Below, one piece after another: positions 61,405 through 64,000 of a stretch of 64,000 nucleotides of DNA. Both the position numbers and the translations under genes were made by a program. The notes under the pieces are model-generated. The model saw only the letters and a list, made by a program, of their open reading frames with translations, was not told the DNA's origin and did no database searches. The number at the start of each line of letters is the position of its first letter. Positions within the stretch are counted from its first letter, which is position 1. The DNA lies in NCBI RefSeq assembly GCF_002813135.1, contig NZ_PHTY01000001.1, positions 2,621,001 through 2,685,000 of the forward strand, given 5' to 3'. Source of the DNA: Ulvibacter sp. MAR_2010_11. GTDB lineage: Bacteria > Bacteroidota > Bacteroidia > Flavobacteriales > Flavobacteriaceae.

Positions 61405-61505
61405 TTGTAAGTGAGTGGTGAGTGGTGAAGTGTGAGTCGTAATTTCGATTCACTGTTCACTGTTCACTATTCACTGTCCGCTATTGGCGGACAAATATCT
61501 TAACA
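61405..61505. repeat. 23S-5S spacer with heptamer repeats and a small palindrome
   Basis: The spacer between 5S and 23S (about 61405-61609) contains tandem TTCACTG/GTTCACT-type heptamers (61450-61482) facing GAGTGGT/GAAGTG repeats (61410-61435) in inverted orientation, and the palindrome TGTCCGC-TATTG-GCGGACA (61484-61503). The inverted heptamer tracts could form a long processing stem. No tRNA gene is seen in this spacer. Confidence 0.6.
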
Positions 61506-61609
61506 TATTGAAAAAAGAAATAAGAAAATGCATGTAAATAAGGTAATTGATCCTCATTATAGGTATGCAAAAGAGTTAGCTTCCCCCCAACCTAGATTGG
61601 AGGGAAACG

Positions 61610-64000
<2,391 letters not shown>

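Overview
The window comes from a member of the Bacteroidota, class Flavobacteriia, probably a free-living aerobic (likely marine) Flavobacteriaceae. The evidence is the type IX secretion gene porQ, a T9SS-sorted surface protein, Bacteroidota-only families (DUF3822, DUF6452, DUF6048, CCC-motif protein), the low GC content, the near absence of Shine-Dalgarno sequences, and many copies of the Bacteroidota -7 promoter element TAnnTTTG. The species cannot be named from what is visible.

Layout. 1-5200: a cut-off DUF4126 membrane protein and a RecD-like helicase on the minus strand, then a plus-strand run (pilin-like protein, DUF3822, rsmD, two tandem paralogues of unknown function) that collides with the RNase P RNA gene rnpB. 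5200-9640: dnaX, miaE and an SLC13 transporter with TrkA-C domains. 9670-18420, all minus strand: a polyphosphate operon (pdxH-sixA-ppk1-ppx), two envelope proteins, then pyrR-pyrB-small protein-rnz. 18420-24400: a palindrome-rich gap, rpsA with a textbook promoter, a PAP2 phosphatase, a TMEM175 channel, and porQ-cmk. 24500-30200: lon, then an ECF sigma/anti-sigma-like operon with two exported beta-repeat proteins. 30200-38800: lipoproteins, an Atg22-like transporter, an M48 protease, two tandem msrB genes, lpdA, aroQ and two small OmpA-like barrels. 38850-45100: xerD, aldo/keto reductase, rny, a 6S-like RNA, zapA with its partner, and an M23 peptidase. 45100-60400: TonB-dependent receptor, cysteine desulfurase, Smr protein, T9SS cargo, rocD, three RNA or protein methyltransferase-like genes, ZIP and hemolysin III membrane proteins. 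60400-64000: a non-coding region carrying a tandem array of three hairpin modules, then 5S rRNA and most of the 23S rRNA on the minus strand.

Most genes are housekeeping: replication (dnaX, xerD), RNA processing and modification (rnpB, rny, rnz, rsmD, rlmD, miaE, THUMP methyltransferase), translation (rpsA, rRNA), proteolysis (lon), pyrimidine and polyphosphate metabolism, and envelope maintenance. I see no phage, insertion sequence, CRISPR array or resistance island.

The most unusual signal is the array at 60710-61232, directly downstream of the rrn terminator. Three modules each have a long stem (19, 22 and 19 bp), a shared linker and a terminator-like hairpin with a U-run. The long stems differ completely in sequence but keep the same shape. 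Imperfect pairs in the third copy are U.G wobbles only if RNA is read from the minus strand. Other points worth a look are a likely 6S-Flavo RNA between zapA and rny, an rnpB gene that shares its P1 stem with a protein stop codon and carries dispersed-repeat sequence in its arms, and several promoters that sit so close to the start codon that the mRNAs should be leaderless.
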